From Janibacter sp. HTCC2649 (GTDB lineage Bacteria; Actinomycetota; Actinomycetes; Actinomycetales; Dermatophilaceae), in contig NZ_CH672413.1 in NCBI RefSeq assembly GCF_000152705.1, positions 2,482,039-2,546,038 of the forward strand: a stretch of DNA of 64,000 bases. The letters run 5' to 3'. How positions within the stretch are numbered: position 1 is the first letter of the stretch; the number at the start of each line of letters is the position of its first letter. The notes under the pieces are model-generated. The model saw only the letters and a program-made list of their open reading frames with translations. It did not search any database and was not told the DNA's origin. A program made the translations under genes and the position numbers. Of the stretch, positions 9,001-17,690 are shown in pieces.

Positions 9001-9165
9001 CTGAACAGTCTCCATTCGTATCGGTGTCCTTGCACCTCAGAGACGGAGCCGAAAGGCGGTTCTCGACATCCGCCCCCTTGGCTGATTTCCGCCAGCCTCC
9101 AACCAGCGATTCACCGCCGATCTCTGATTGTCTCGATTCACCTCCTGCCCGAAAGGTTCACCCCC

Positions 9166-10596
9166 ATGCGAAGCACCACCCCACGGCTCACCGCCGTCGC
9201 ACTCCTCGCGGTCAGCGGCGCGGTCATGGCACCCGCCGCCACCTCGGCCGCACTGACCCCCACGTCCGCGAGGGCAACCACCGCCGCCGCAGTGCCCGCT
9301 GACCTCACCCTGGTCCGCACCCGGCAGAGCCTGTTGGGCAGCCACACCTGGTACGTCCAGACCTACCGCGGCATCCCCGTCGTCGGCGGCTACTACGCCG
9401 TGCACACGGCCAAGGGCAAGGCGAGTGTCGACGACGGCCGCCTGGTGGTCACCGGTCTGGCCACGACGAGCCCCAGGATCACCAAGGCACTGGCCACCGG
9501 CAAGACCACCGCGCACGGCAAGGCCGTCTCGTCGCGCCTCGTCGTCGTCCCCGGCGCAGCCGGTGCCAAGGCCACCCTCGCCTGGGAGGTCGCGACGGAC
9601 CAGGACAAGAAGGTCCTCGTCGACGCCGACAAGGGCTCCGTCACCAAGGTCACCGACGAGCGGGTCTACGCCGACGGCCAGGGCAAGGTCTTCGACCCCA
9701 ACCCCGTCGTCGCCCTGCAGAACGAGTCCCTCACCGACGGAGACAATGCCGACTCGGCCGTTCCCGCCAGCGTCTACAAGACCGTGACCCTCAGCAACCT
9801 CAAGGGCAACGGCTTCCTCCAGGGCGCGTTCGCCACGGTGGGGAACAAGAAGAACGGCAAGGCGCCGGCGGCATACTCCGCCAACAATGTCTTCGCCTAC
9901 ACCCGCAGCGACACCCGCTTCGAGCAGGTCAACGCCTACTACGCCGTGGACCGCGTGCAGACCTACATCCAGGGGCTCGGCTTCTCCAACGTCAACAACG
10001 AGGCGCAGGAGCTGCTCGTCAACACGGTCACGGTCGACAACTCCTTCTACTCGCCCAACAAGGACACGATCACCCTCGGCACGGGCGGAGTCGACGACGG
10101 CGAGGACCAGGAAGTCGTGTGGCACGAGTACGGCCACGCGGTCCAGGACGACCAGGTGCCCGGCTTCGGCAAGTCCAACGACGGTGGTGCCATCGGCGAG
10201 GCCTTCGGTGACTACCTCGCGGCGACGATGTCGCAGGGCAACTCGAGCGACACTGCGGTGACGCCGTGGGCCTGCGTCATGGACTGGGACTCGGTGTCCT
10301 ACACGTCCTCGACACCGCACTGCATCCGTCGCCTCGACACGACCAAGACCGTCGCCGACCGCACCGGTGAGGTGCACGACGACGGCGAGATCTGGAGCCA
10401 CGCCCTCTGGGACATCAACAAGGCGTTCGGTCGCGACAAGGCCACGAAGATCATCCTCGAGGCCCAGTTCTCCTACTCGCCCACGACGACCTGGGCCGCT
10501 GCCGCCCAGACGACGGTCGACACGGCTGCTGCCCTCGGCACCGCAGCCGACGCCGCCGTGGTGCGGGCCGCCTTCGCGGCCCGCGGGATCCTCTGA
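9166..10596 (+). CDS. Secreted zinc metalloprotease (M4/M36-like gluzincin)
   Basis: Exported endopeptidase, 476 aa. A signal peptide ends near residue 30 (ALLAVSGAVMAPAATSA). An FTP-like propeptide follows (HTWYVQTYRGIPVVGGYYAVH; later ATLAWEVATDQ). The catalytic zinc site is HEYGH at residues 320-324, with the third ligand Glu345 in GAIGEAFGDY. The spacing and the GEAFGDY motif fit the M4/M36 gluzincins, closer to fungalysin-type HEYGH proteins than to thermolysin. A GAAAGG-type ribosome-binding site precedes the ATG. The gene ends at a strong hairpin. A role in extracellular protein use is inferred. Confidence 0.9.
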   Translation: MRSTTPRLTAVALLAVSGAVMAPAATSAALTPTSARATTAAAVPADLTLVRTRQSLLGSHTWYVQTYRGIPVVGGYYAVHTAKGKASVDDGRLVVTGLATTSPRITKALATGKTTAHGKAVSSRLVVVPGAAGAKATLAWEVATDQDKKVLVDADKGSVTKVTDERVYADGQGKVFDPNPVVALQNESLTDGDNADSAVPASVYKTVTLSNLKGNGFLQGAFATVGNKKNGKAPAAYSANNVFAYTRSDTRFEQVNAYYAVDRVQTYIQGLGFSNVNNEAQELLVNTVTVDNSFYSPNKDTITLGTGGVDDGEDQEVVWHEYGHAVQDDQVPGFGKSNDGGAIGEAFGDYLAATMSQGNSSDTAVTPWACVMDWDSVSYTSSTPHCIRRLDTTKTVADRTGEVHDDGEIWSHALWDINKAFGRDKATKIILEAQFSYSPTTTWAAAAQTTVDTAAALGTAADAAVVRAAFAARGIL

Positions 10597-10612
10597 CGAG
10601 GACCCACCGACG

Positions 10613-10649
10613 CGTGTGGCCACACCCCTTGCCGGGGTGTGGCCACACG
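10613..10649 (+). terminator. Terminator hairpin after metalloprotease
   Basis: Perfect inverted repeat with 16-bp arms beginning CGTGTGGCCACACCCC around TTGCC, 16 bases after the protease stop codon. The arm itself contains the palindrome GTGTGGCCACAC. Only a weak T run follows. A GTATGCCG octamer lies just downstream. Confidence 0.75.
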
Positions 10650-10695
10650 CATTTCAAGCGGAGTATGCCGTGCGGTCCCGTCGGGATTCCGCGTG

Positions 10696-12045
10696 TCAGC
10701 CGAGGAGGGTGAGGGAGTAGCCGCCGGTCTCCTGGAGTTCGCGGTCGACGTGGGCGAAGCGGAGCAGGTGGGCGGCCGGCTTGTCTCCGGCGATGGCGCG
10801 GGCGAGGTCGACGGCGTCGAGACCCTGGAGGTCCCAGAGCCGCATCAGTCCTTCGAGCAGGGCCTCACCGGAGTCGCCGTCGACGATGACACCGATCTCC
10901 TCATAGAACTTCGGGCCGAGCTTCTCGATGAGGCGGCGACTGCCGTTCGGCGTCGCGAAGGGGTGAGGAGCGGCTTCATCCTTTTCGTAGCCACGCCCTC
11001 GGAGGAGGCCGCGCTTCTCGATGAGGGCCCAGGCACGCGCTGAGTCCGCGAGGAGCCAGCCGCCCTCGACCTGGAACATCGTCAGCAGGTGTCGTCCTGT
11101 CCCGATGTCGATGCCGAGCCGGAAGGCCCTCGCACCCGGTGCCCGCAGACGCGTCGCCGGTCCGAACTCGGACTTGGCCGTGCCAAGGACGCCTCGCAAC
11201 ATCGGCACGACGGCTGCGCCACCGTGGACGAGCTCCAACGTGCCGCCCTTGGCGATCGCACCACCGAGCATGAAGAGCATGTCCTTCGCGCTCTCGGCTC
11301 CCGCGAGAATCGTGAGGTTGCGTTGTCCGACGTGCCGGTCGTTGTTGGCGTCGAGGACACCGCTCCACGGGTCGAGCGGGCAGCTGGCCGTGGCCATGAG
11401 GCACTCGTGGCCCGTGAGGGTCGACGGGATGTCCCACGTGTGGTCGAGCTCCACGACGGCCATGGACCCGGGCCGGGTGCGGTCCTCAAGGCGCACCATC
11501 GCCCCGCCGATCGGAACCGGTTGGTATGCCGGGTTGTTCGGGTTCCCGCCGAAGAAGCCGGGGTTGACCGCCCACGCTCGGACGTGGACGCCCATCGCCG
11601 GGAGCAGTCCGAGGTTCCAGACGCGGACGAAGACCCGGTAGCGGCGACCGGCGGTGGGACTCGCGACGAGCTGGTTCGTGTCGTAGGGGCCGCTCCAGGC
11701 CGCGTCGATGAGCCCGATGTCCGGGGACTCCCAGCACGGGACGGGCGGCCATGTGGGACGGGCACCGCGGTCGCCCGGGCTGAACGCGCGGATGAGGAGG
11801 TACGGGTAGACGTCCTCCCGTCGCGGCCGGTGCTCACGGCTGCCGTACTTCTTGATGAGCTCCTCGGCGTCGTCCGGCGTGCCGCTGGGCTTCCAGTCGG
11901 GTGCGAGGTCCCCGCTCGGTGGGTCGACGTGCCCGAAGGATCCGGGCGGGTCGGTCCCGCGTTGGGCCTCGTCCTCCTTGGGGGTGAGGACCGGGTTCTC
12001 GTTGTCGCGGTTGCCACGGCGTCTGGTCGTGCGGGGCATGGTCAT
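10696..12045 (-). CDS. Hypothetical protein, partner of phospholipase C-like gene
   Basis: I do not recognise this 449-aa protein. It has a basic N-terminus (MTMPRTTRRRGNRDNE) and a Pro/Asp-rich linker. A beta-rich domain near residues 95-230 contains YRVFVRVWNLGLLPAMGVHV, which looks like the CARDB/immunoglobulin-like adhesion fold. A charged alpha/beta C-terminal half follows. No signal peptide or transmembrane helix is visible. The start at 12045 has a GGAGGG-type ribosome-binding site, and its ATG overlaps the stop of the upstream gene as ATGA, so the two proteins are translationally coupled and probably act together. Upstream in-frame extension falls inside the neighbour and is ignored. 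Confidence 0.75.
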   Translation of the reverse strand: MTMPRTTRRRGNRDNENPVLTPKEDEAQRGTDPPGSFGHVDPPSGDLAPDWKPSGTPDDAEELIKKYGSREHRPRREDVYPYLLIRAFSPGDRGARPTWPPVPCWESPDIGLIDAAWSGPYDTNQLVASPTAGRRYRVFVRVWNLGLLPAMGVHVRAWAVNPGFFGGNPNNPAYQPVPIGGAMVRLEDRTRPGSMAVVELDHTWDIPSTLTGHECLMATASCPLDPWSGVLDANNDRHVGQRNLTILAGAESAKDMLFMLGGAIAKGGTLELVHGGAAVVPMLRGVLGTAKSEFGPATRLRAPGARAFRLGIDIGTGRHLLTMFQVEGGWLLADSARAWALIEKRGLLRGRGYEKDEAAPHPFATPNGSRRLIEKLGPKFYEEIGVIVDGDSGEALLEGLMRLWDLQGLDAVDLARAIAGDKPAAHLLRFAHVDRELQETGGYSLTLLG

Positions 12046-14471
12046 CCCCTCCCTTCCGGAATGCGGTCGCGCCACTTCGGGTCGGTGACGAGGTCGTGGT
12101 TGTTCTTCTCCAGACACTTCGGTGGCCCGTCGCCGGGCAGGTAGTGGACGGCGAGGTCCTGCGTCTCGACGTACCACTGGCCGGGCAGTGCCGGAAGGTC
12201 GTGGTCGGCGTGGAAGAACTGCGGGGAGGTGCAGGGCTGTCGGTACGAGTAGTCCTCTGCGCCAACGGGGTTGATGTCGGGTGTGGCGATGACCTTGCTG
12301 CGGTCCCAGTCCCAGCAGTGCCAGGCGTAGCCGCGGTCGGCGTCGAGGTTGAAGTCGGGGACGTCGAACTCGACCTGACCGGCCTTGGCCGCGACGGCCA
12401 TGCGACCGACGAGATAGAGCCCGTAGTCGATGGGTCCGCCGAGGTGCTGGTCGCTGGGCAGGTGCAGGTTGAGCGCGGCCTCGGTGTCGGCCGGGGACGC
12501 AGCCTTCTCGAGAGAGGCCCGCGCGCCGTTGTCGCCGAGGAGCGCGGAGAGCAGGATCGTCGAGTTCGAGCCGACGACGTAGGGCCCGGCATGTGTCTCC
12601 GCCCCCTCCTGCGCGACACCCGCCCCGGCCTGGTTGGTGAGCGGATAGCGCCACGGAGCAATCCACTCCGACGGCTTGAACTCGTCGCTCGTCGCGTCAC
12701 CGCGGTAGCGCAGCGGCCCGGTGAGCCCGAGCGCACCCACGAGGTCCGTCCGGCTGATGGCGCTCGGCAGGTCCCTCACGATGCCGCGGGGATAGGCCTG
12801 GTCGAGCCCGCGCGGGTCGGTCGAGGTGAGTCGACCGGAAGGTTCGGTGACCGGGTGGGGAGCGGACGGCATACCCAAGGGGTTGTCCAGAGCGGACGCG
12901 ATGTCGTAGGTCCCCAGATTGCCGAGCGTCGTGAGGCCGGGGTTGATCTCGGCAGGCTTGGGCATCGCGAAGCCCGACATCACGAGCGCGCGGCGGGCGA
13001 GCAGGTAGAGGTTCCACAGCGGGACGATGACGGCCCAGTAGATGACCTCGCGCGCCGGGAAGGTCGTGATGTCGATGATGAGGCCGGGCAAAACGGTGAG
13101 CAGCCAGACGATGACCTGGCCGATGTAGACGATCCACGCGAAGAGCGCGAGCAACAGGTCGAGGAGCGAGAACGAGTCGTCGTCGTCCACGTCCGCACCA
13201 CGGCTCGGGTCATCGTCGATGCCGGAGCCACCTCCGCCGGGAGGCGTCGGGAACGAGTGATCGGTGAAAACGCTTGGGGGAGGCGGCAACCGGAGACTGA
13301 TCGCGTCCGAGCTCGACATCTTGAGGTAGCGGTAGACGATCTCCCACATCTGCGCCATCGCGGGTTCGTTGGGCCGCCCGTCGGGGTTGCCGGTGTTGGG
13401 ATCGGTCGCCGAGAACGGCGGGTCCTGGAGCAGGATGTGCGGCCCGTCGGTGCCGTAGACCGACGACATCGCGTCGAGCAGTCCCTCGACGAGGTGGCCG
13501 GGCAGCGGGCCGGTGTCGAGATCGAAGAAGGTATGCCGGTGGGCCGTGGCCGTGGGTCCGTCACCGTTGTCGTAGGCCGGGAAGCCGGTCCAGTAGTCGT
13601 AGGCCGGCGCGTCGTCGCGGCCGTTGTAGGGCGCGTCGTTGCGGTGCCGGAAGGCGAGGCGGAAGTGCAGCGCGGACGTGCCGTACTCGCCGTAGAGCGG
13701 GCCGGGGTGACGGGCGCCGTAGTTCTCGGAGTCCATGTGGTTCTCGACGAGGTGGTGGCGCTGCCAGTGGTCGCGATAGGGACCCCCGGACTTGGCGTTG
13801 GTGAAGGCGTGGCCGGTGACGTCGGTCGCGCAGTGCGACATCCACCCGACGGCGAAGGCGATGCGCGCCTCCGCGTCCTGACGTTCCTCGTCGGTCCCGG
13901 CGTTGGCCAGCGCGTCCTTGGCCTGCTTGAACAGGACGAAGGGGAACTGGTAGGTCCGGCGGTAGTGGAACATGTCGGACCAGTAGAAGGCATCGTCCCC
14001 AAATGCCTGTGGCACACCGGAAGTGAGCACTCCGAACCAGTCGCCCATCTCGGCAAGGAGCCCCTTGAAGGCGGACATGAGGGAGGAGATCACCTCGTCG
14101 AGGACCTGGGCGAGCTGGGTCGAGAGCCCGCCGGTCAGCTGCGAGGCGAGCTGTGAGTTGTTGGTCGAGATGGGGTCGATCCACTTCTCCCACTTCGACA
14201 CGAACTCGGAGTCGAGGACCTCCCACACGTCGAGCGCCCACTGGACGACCTGCCGAATCACCTGCCCAGTCGTGTTCTTGAAGTCGGGGAGCAGGTAGAA
14301 GAGGTCGGGTCCGAGTGAGCCGAGCTCGAGGTAGTTGCGCCAGGTGTGGCAGTGCTCGCCGATCGCCTGGGCCTCACCGGTCGGGATGGGGAAGCCGCCG
14401 GGGACCGTGCCGGTGCGGAGTCGGGCTGCCGTGTCGTGCGCGGCCTCCATGTGGACGTACCAACCGGGCAT
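12042..14471 (-). CDS. Zinc-dependent phospholipase C-like protein with membrane segment
   Basis: Large protein (809 aa) whose N-terminal half matches the zinc-dependent phospholipase C family (PF00882). The features are an early histidine-rich segment (MPGWYVHMEAAHDTAARL), LELGSLGPDLFYLLPD, and the metal-site region WMSHCATDVTGHAFTN with DHWQRHHLVENHMD. A hydrophobic region near residues 445-510 could form two membrane helices, and a hydrophilic C-terminal 290 residues follow. There is no N-terminal signal peptide, so the location of the catalytic part is unclear. AGGAGG precedes the ATG. It is first in a two-gene operon with the coupled unknown partner. Phospholipase activity is inferred from family. 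Confidence 0.8.
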   Translation of the reverse strand: MPGWYVHMEAAHDTAARLRTGTVPGGFPIPTGEAQAIGEHCHTWRNYLELGSLGPDLFYLLPDFKNTTGQVIRQVVQWALDVWEVLDSEFVSKWEKWIDPISTNNSQLASQLTGGLSTQLAQVLDEVISSLMSAFKGLLAEMGDWFGVLTSGVPQAFGDDAFYWSDMFHYRRTYQFPFVLFKQAKDALANAGTDEERQDAEARIAFAVGWMSHCATDVTGHAFTNAKSGGPYRDHWQRHHLVENHMDSENYGARHPGPLYGEYGTSALHFRLAFRHRNDAPYNGRDDAPAYDYWTGFPAYDNGDGPTATAHRHTFFDLDTGPLPGHLVEGLLDAMSSVYGTDGPHILLQDPPFSATDPNTGNPDGRPNEPAMAQMWEIVYRYLKMSSSDAISLRLPPPPSVFTDHSFPTPPGGGGSGIDDDPSRGADVDDDDSFSLLDLLLALFAWIVYIGQVIVWLLTVLPGLIIDITTFPAREVIYWAVIVPLWNLYLLARRALVMSGFAMPKPAEINPGLTTLGNLGTYDIASALDNPLGMPSAPHPVTEPSGRLTSTDPRGLDQAYPRGIVRDLPSAISRTDLVGALGLTGPLRYRGDATSDEFKPSEWIAPWRYPLTNQAGAGVAQEGAETHAGPYVVGSNSTILLSALLGDNGARASLEKAASPADTEAALNLHLPSDQHLGGPIDYGLYLVGRMAVAAKAGQVEFDVPDFNLDADRGYAWHCWDWDRSKVIATPDINPVGAEDYSYRQPCTSPQFFHADHDLPALPGQWYVETQDLAVHYLPGDGPPKCLEKNNHDLVTDPKWRDRIPEGRG

Positions 14472-14541
14472 GCCGACCTCCTAGCTCGAAACCAATGGGC
14501 TCACGAGAGAGAGGAGCGCTCAGGCGGACGCCAGATACCTC

Positions 14542-14576
14542 AGCCCCTAGGGGCTTCTCTGCGGCGCTGTTAGCCT
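14542..14576 (+). promoter_or_regulatory. Palindrome and -10 before DHFR-like gene
   Basis: A perfect 14-bp palindrome, AGCCCCTAGGGGCT (14542-14555), lies where the -35 region should be. TAGCCT (14571-14576) is six bases before the ATG at 14583, with no Shine-Dalgarno, so a leaderless, operator-controlled promoter is likely. Confidence 0.5.
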
Positions 14577-14582
14577 CCAGAA

Positions 14583-15224
14583 ATGTCCAAGGCCAGGATC
14601 CACAACTTGTTCGTCTCCACGGACGGCTTCGCCGCTGGTGACGAGGTCACCCTCGACAAGCCGATCGGCGAGGCCGGGGCCCTGTTCCGCGGGTTCGACG
14701 GACGGTTCATCCACGGCTTCGGTCCGGTCGATGCACCGTTCACCCTCGACCGTGCCCTCACGTCCACGTGGGGTCAGGGCATCGGCGCCGAGATCATGGG
14801 CCGCGGCAAGTTCGGCCCCCAGACCGGCCCGTGGCCGGAGGACGGGTGGCGTGGCTGGTGGGGCGACGAGCCCCCTTTCATGACACCGGTCTTCGTCCTC
14901 ACGCACTTTGAGCGCGAGCCCATCGAGTTCGACAACGGGACGGTCTTCCACTTCATCGATGCAGGCCCCGCAGAGGCCCTTGAGGTTGCCCGCGAGGCAG
15001 CTGGCGGCCTGGACGTGCGCATCGGTGGCGGCCCCACCTCCGTTCGTCAGTTCTTGGAGGCCGACCTCGTCGACACCATGCACGTGGTGAATGTGCCGGT
15101 CGTGCTCGGTAGCGGCAAGGCGCTCTGGCAGGGCCTTGCCGGCATCCAGGACCGCTTCGACATCGACTCCATCTCCGGAGCGAACGGCTACACCCACCAG
15201 ATCTGGAACCGCCGCGCTCGGTGA
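14583..15224 (+). CDS. Dihydrofolate reductase family protein
   Basis: RibD_C/DHFR-like reductase, 213 aa, cytoplasmic. MSKARIHNLFVSTDGFAAG is the usual first strand, MGRGKFGPQ follows the first helix, and VRIGGGPTSVRQFLEADLVD is the nucleotide-binding glycine-rich turn, with NVPVVLGSGKALW as the C-terminal strand. It belongs to the longer subgroup with an insert around WPEDGWRGWWGDEPP, distinct from the reductase at 5508. It stands alone and converges on an acetyltransferase 20 bp away. Substrate is unknown. Confidence 0.86.
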   Translation: MSKARIHNLFVSTDGFAAGDEVTLDKPIGEAGALFRGFDGRFIHGFGPVDAPFTLDRALTSTWGQGIGAEIMGRGKFGPQTGPWPEDGWRGWWGDEPPFMTPVFVLTHFEREPIEFDNGTVFHFIDAGPAEALEVAREAAGGLDVRIGGGPTSVRQFLEADLVDTMHVVNVPVVLGSGKALWQGLAGIQDRFDIDSISGANGYTHQIWNRRAR

Positions 15225-15244
15225 CGCCGGGACGCAAGTGCTCG

Positions 15245-15838
15245 TCAGGACGAGGCACCGAGGTGGTGTCGCACCACCCTTCGGCGCAAGGTGGGTGACG
15301 TCTCGACCTCGTATCCGGCGTCGAGGAAGACCTGGAGCAGCCCGACCGAGGCCTCGTCCCAGATCACGGTCTTTCCCGGCGGCGGCTCAGTGGGGTAGCC
15401 CTCGAGGACGCGAGCGCCGACCTGTCTGCCGTACTCGACGGTTGCCGCGGCGAGCTCGTACATCAGACCCTGTCGACGGAAGCCCTTGCGCACGACGAAG
15501 CAGGTGACCGACCAGACGCCCTCGAGGTCGGGGTCCGACCTCATCCACGACTTCTGCCGGGCCCAGATCCTCGGGTAGTTCTCCCGCGGCTCGACGGCGA
15601 CCCAGCCGGCTGGCTCGCCGTCGGCGTACCCGACGAGCCCGGACGTGGGGCCGACCGTGCCGCAGCCGGCCTGCTCCAGGAGCGCAACATCCCGCTCCTC
15701 CTGAGTTGTGTCGCGCCAGATCCAGCCCGGGACCTTGAGCGCCTGACAGCGGCACTTGCGGGCGCCACCAGCTTCGAAGACGGCCTCGACGTCTTCGTCC
15801 GTCGCCTCATTGGCCGGTCGCCAGCTGAACTCGGGCAC
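15245..15838 (-). CDS. GNAT-family N-acetyltransferase
   Basis: Acetyl-CoA-dependent acyltransferase fold, 197 aa. The core acetyl-CoA-binding motif is VTCFVVRKGFRRQGLMYELAAATVEYGRQ, with the R-x-x-G-L loop near residue 125. The N-terminal part contains the unusual KCRCQALKVPGW, seen in a subgroup of uncharacterised actinobacterial acetyltransferases. It converges on the reductase at 14583. Substrate is unknown. Confidence 0.82.
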   Translation of the reverse strand: MPEFSWRPANEATDEDVEAVFEAGGARKCRCQALKVPGWIWRDTTQEERDVALLEQAGCGTVGPTSGLVGYADGEPAGWVAVEPRENYPRIWARQKSWMRSDPDLEGVWSVTCFVVRKGFRRQGLMYELAAATVEYGRQVGARVLEGYPTEPPPGKTVIWDEASVGLLQVFLDAGYEVETSPTLRRRVVRHHLGASS

Positions 15839-15893
15839 ACGGCGAGACTAGCGGTGGACCGCTGGCTCCGTGCTCTTCAGCGGTCGTCCCACC

Positions 15894-16319
15894 TCATGAG
15901 TGGTGATGGACGTGATGCTCGATGAGCGGCTCATTCACGAGCAGGAAGTCGACGACGCTCCAGAACTCGCTGATCCGGGGGTGGGCCAGGGCTTCCTCCC
16001 TGGTGAGCTTCTGTCCCCAGAAGGCGGAGTCGCCGTAGGTCTGGGCGGCGTTGACAGCCGTGGCGGCGGGCTCGGGCGACGCCTCGACAGGGCCCACGCG
16101 ACAACCGAAGGAGATGTGGTCATCGACGCCGTCCTCGAACGTTCCGAAGACCACGTCGATCCACGCTTCCTGGCCGTCGTGATCGTGCAACGCGGTCTTT
16201 GCCACGCAGTACACGGACCCGTCCTTGAGCACGAACGATGACACTGTCGAGTACTGCCTGCCGCAGTGGTTGCAGGTTGCCTCACGCGATTCGCTGTCGC
16301 CATCCAGAGTCAGGGTCAT
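15894..16319 (-). CDS. Hypothetical protein with CxxC motif
   Basis: I do not recognise this 141-aa protein. It carries a zinc-ribbon-like start (ATCNHCGRQY) followed by a single YCVAK cysteine and an acidic, His-rich middle (ALHDHDGQEAW). The C-terminus is histidine-rich (LIEHHVHHHS), so metal binding is possible. It begins six bases after the AAA ATPase on the same strand, so the two are likely co-transcribed. No membrane or signal sequence is visible. Confidence 0.7.
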   Translation of the reverse strand: MTLTLDGDSESREATCNHCGRQYSTVSSFVLKDGSVYCVAKTALHDHDGQEAWIDVVFGTFEDGVDDHISFGCRVGPVEASPEPAATAVNAAQTYGDSAFWGQKLTREEALAHPRISEFWSVVDFLLVNEPLIEHHVHHHS

Positions 16320-16325
16320 GGCAGC

Positions 16326-17543
16326 TCAGGCCGTCTGCTCGCGGAGGTAACGGCCGAAGTGGGGCACGGTGAAGGCGATGCGTCCGCGCTCCCCCGAATA
16401 GATGAGCCCCTTCTTGAGCAGCGCATCACGTGCCGGCGACAACGACTGGGGCTTGCGCGCCAGATGCACTGCCACGTCGGAGGTCGGCACGGACTCGATC
16501 TCGTCGAGCTCCTCGACCCCACCCTCCGCAATGGCAACAGCAACGTCGGCCATGGCGCGCAGGTACTCGCGCTCCCCCGGCGTGGCTCGCTCGAACCGCG
16601 ACCCGAAGAACCCGACCGCCAGCTCCGACTCGGCCTCCGGCGCAGCGACCCGCACGTCGTCGACCGTCACGGGTGATTTCGGCGCCCGATCCCAGGCCGC
16701 CTTGCCATAGGCCTGGATGAAGTACGGATACCCACCGGTCGCGGCATACAGCGCATCGAGAGCCGCTGGCTCGTATGCCGCACCCTCCTCTTCCGCGGGT
16801 ACGACCAGTGCCGCGTCGGCCGCCGCCCGCGGCAACCGGTCGATGCGCGAGTAGCGAAAAAGCCTCTCGGAGTATGACTTTGACGCCGACAGCACCGCCG
16901 GCAGGTGCGGCAGTCCCGCACCCACCACGATGACCGGCAGCCCCGACTGGGAGATCTCGTGGCACGCCGCGCACAACGCCGACACGTCATCGGGCCCGAG
17001 GTCCTGCATCTCGTCGATGAACACCGCGATCCCGCGACCGGTGTCGGCTGCCATCCCGCCCACGTCGGTGAGCAGCTCGACGAGGTCGATCTCGATGTCA
17101 CCCGAGTCCGCGCGACCAGAGGCAGCCGGTGCATCGATGCCCGGGTTCCACTTCTCGCGCAGCTTCGTCCCGGCGGGTGCATCACGCTGGGCGAACGCCT
17201 TGATCACGCCGAGGACGTGCTGCACCTCGTCATCGCTGGGGTGGCCGAGCTCGCGAACAGCCTGGTGCAACGCCGACGACAGCGGCCGCCGCAGCGACTG
17301 GTCCGGACGCGCCTCAAGCTTGCCAGTCCCCCACTTCGCGCGAACAGCGGTGGACCGCAGCGCATTCAGCAGCACCGTTTTGCCGACACCGCGCAAGCCC
17401 GTCAACACGATCGAGCGCTCCGGCCGTCCCCGCGAGATGCGCTCGAGCACGACCTCGAAGGCGTCGAGCTGCTCGTCGCGACCGGCGAGCTCGGGCGGGC
17501 GCTGGCCGGCGCCGGGGGCATAGGGGTTCCGGATGGGGTCCAC
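16326..17543 (-). CDS. AAA ATPase, Orc1/Cdc6-like fold
   Basis: Cytoplasmic P-loop ATPase, 405 aa. Walker A is GLRGVGKT at residues 49-56 and Walker B is AVFIDEMQDL. Sensor-type segments follow (IVVGAGLPHLP), then a lid region (GGYPYFIQAYGKAAW) and a C-terminal winged-helix-like domain (LARKPQSLSPARDALLKKGLI, then GRIAFTVPHFGRYL). This is the arrangement of the bacterial 'ATP-binding protein' relatives of archaeal ATPases and Orc1/Cdc6. The winged helix suggests DNA binding. No partner nuclease or replication gene is present, only the small CxxC protein downstream. Function is unknown. Confidence 0.82.
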   Translation of the reverse strand: MDPIRNPYAPGAGQRPPELAGRDEQLDAFEVVLERISRGRPERSIVLTGLRGVGKTVLLNALRSTAVRAKWGTGKLEARPDQSLRRPLSSALHQAVRELGHPSDDEVQHVLGVIKAFAQRDAPAGTKLREKWNPGIDAPAASGRADSGDIEIDLVELLTDVGGMAADTGRGIAVFIDEMQDLGPDDVSALCAACHEISQSGLPVIVVGAGLPHLPAVLSASKSYSERLFRYSRIDRLPRAAADAALVVPAEEEGAAYEPAALDALYAATGGYPYFIQAYGKAAWDRAPKSPVTVDDVRVAAPEAESELAVGFFGSRFERATPGEREYLRAMADVAVAIAEGGVEELDEIESVPTSDVAVHLARKPQSLSPARDALLKKGLIYSGERGRIAFTVPHFGRYLREQTA

Positions 17544-17573
17544 GATGGCACCGTATCCGCATGTCTAGGGCGG

Positions 17574-17666
17574 ACGGCATACATCCGAATAACGGCGTAT
17601 GCCGTGTCGCGGGCCCCACGAACGGCGTATGCCGTGTGCCCAACGTGAGCACACGGCATACGCCGT
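17574..17666. repeat. Cluster of GTATGCCG motifs forming a terminator-like hairpin
   Basis: Four octamer copies lie in about 90 bp. Two direct copies of a 17-mer starting AACGGCGTATG occur at 17591 and 17621. An inverted copy at 17650-17666 pairs with 17622-17638 to give a perfect 17-bp stem around an 11-base loop. A fourth copy is CGGCATAC at 17575. The hairpin lies between the 3' end of the I36/M15-like gene (17691) and the ATPase start. Confidence 0.75.
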
Positions 17667-17690
17667 CGTTGGTCTGGCTGTGCCGGTCGG

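Noticed and set aside
12096..14156. 686-codon open frame on the plus strand, opposite the PLC-like gene
   Set aside because: Arg/Gly/Val-rich translation with no motifs; it is the complement of a strongly supported gene in high-GC DNA. Similar long antisense frames at 21574-23655, 28846-30681 and 57665-58939 were dropped for the same reason.
17591..17666. CRISPR-like direct repeats
   Set aside because: Only two direct copies and one inverted copy of a short motif, with no regular spacers and no cas genes; they form a hairpin.
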